DNA of 64,000 bases from an uncultured Treponema sp. (GTDB lineage Bacteria > Spirochaetota > Spirochaetia > Treponematales > Treponemataceae): the NCBI GenBank assembly GCA_946615905.1, contig CAMOIE010000005.1:1-64000 (forward strand). The letters are read 5' to 3'. Of the stretch, positions 63,669-64,000 are shown in pieces. Position 1 is the first letter of the stretch, and every line of letters begins with the position of its first letter. Made by a program: the position numbers and the translations under genes. The notes beneath the pieces are model-generated. The model was given only the letters and a program-made list of their open reading frames with translations, did no database searches and was not told where the DNA came from.

Positions 63669-63993
63669 GACGCGGCAGGTCGGCGATTGAATTGAGCTGG
63701 AAGAATTTCAAGAATTCTTTTGTGGTGCCGAACTGAACCGGACGGCCGGGAGCATCCTTGCGGCCGACTTCTTTCACAAGCTGGCGTTCGCTCAAAATAC
63801 GAATCATGTTGTCAGGGGAGACTCCCCGGATGGCCTCAATCTCAGCGCGGGTAATTGGCTGCTTGTATGCGATAATCGAAAGAACTTCAAGGGCTGAGCG
63901 GGAAAGTCGGCCTTCGTTTTTATTGCCGTAGCGTTCCTTCAATACTTCCCAGATTTCCTTTTTGGGAACCAACGTCCAGCCGCCTGTAATCAT
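63628..63993 (-). CDS. scpB: Segregation and condensation protein B (partial; 5' end beyond the window)
   Basis: GGWTLVPKKEIWEVLKERYG...LSRSALEVLSIIAYKQPITRAEIEAIRGVSPDNMIRIL..GRPVQFGTTKEFLKFF. Confidence 0.93.
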   Translation of the reverse strand: MITGGWTLVPKKEIWEVLKERYGNKNEGRLSRSALEVLSIIAYKQPITRAEIEAIRGVSPDNMIRILSERQLVKEVGRKDAPGRPVQFGTTKEFLKFFQLNSIADLPRLDAQESERFELAR

Positions 63994-64000
63994 GGCAAGC

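Overview
The window reads as a spirochaete chromosome segment, very probably Treponema. Evidence: tandem FlaA sheath genes divergent from fba, a cmk-rpsA fusion, and a dcw cluster running mraZ-rsmH-ftsL-murF-ftsW-ftsQ-ftsA-ftsZ followed by xer, dprA and topA. Most of it is housekeeping: pntAB, hslUV, a BMP-type nucleoside ABC importer, tcdA, mntP, dcw, topA/dprA, infC-rpmI-rplT, uraA, cmk-rpsA and scpB/rluB. Signalling genes include a GGDEF protein, a GAF-GAF-HD-GYP protein, a SpoIIE phosphatase with STAS partner, and a GAF-sigma54 activator. There is a small accessory patch at about 22.6-28.7 kb with a PIN toxin/antitoxin pair, an AT-rich orphan, CsgG/LPP20-like lipoproteins, an XRE regulator and RhuM remnants. 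No CRISPR array, intact IS, prophage or rRNA operon was seen. The most interesting signals are non-coding: (1) several families of intergenic palindromic elements with conserved skeletons and interchangeable, compensatorily varying hairpin arms; (2) a recurrent TG-Y-TATAAT-N6/7-ATG arrangement suggesting leaderless mRNAs; (3) a 10-bp-period AGTGG repeat array at mraZ that runs into the GTG start codon; (4) a missed 47-aa basic ORF with its own promoter and terminator; (5) a 10-codon uORF overlapping the infC start. All calls come from reading the sequence; no database search was run.
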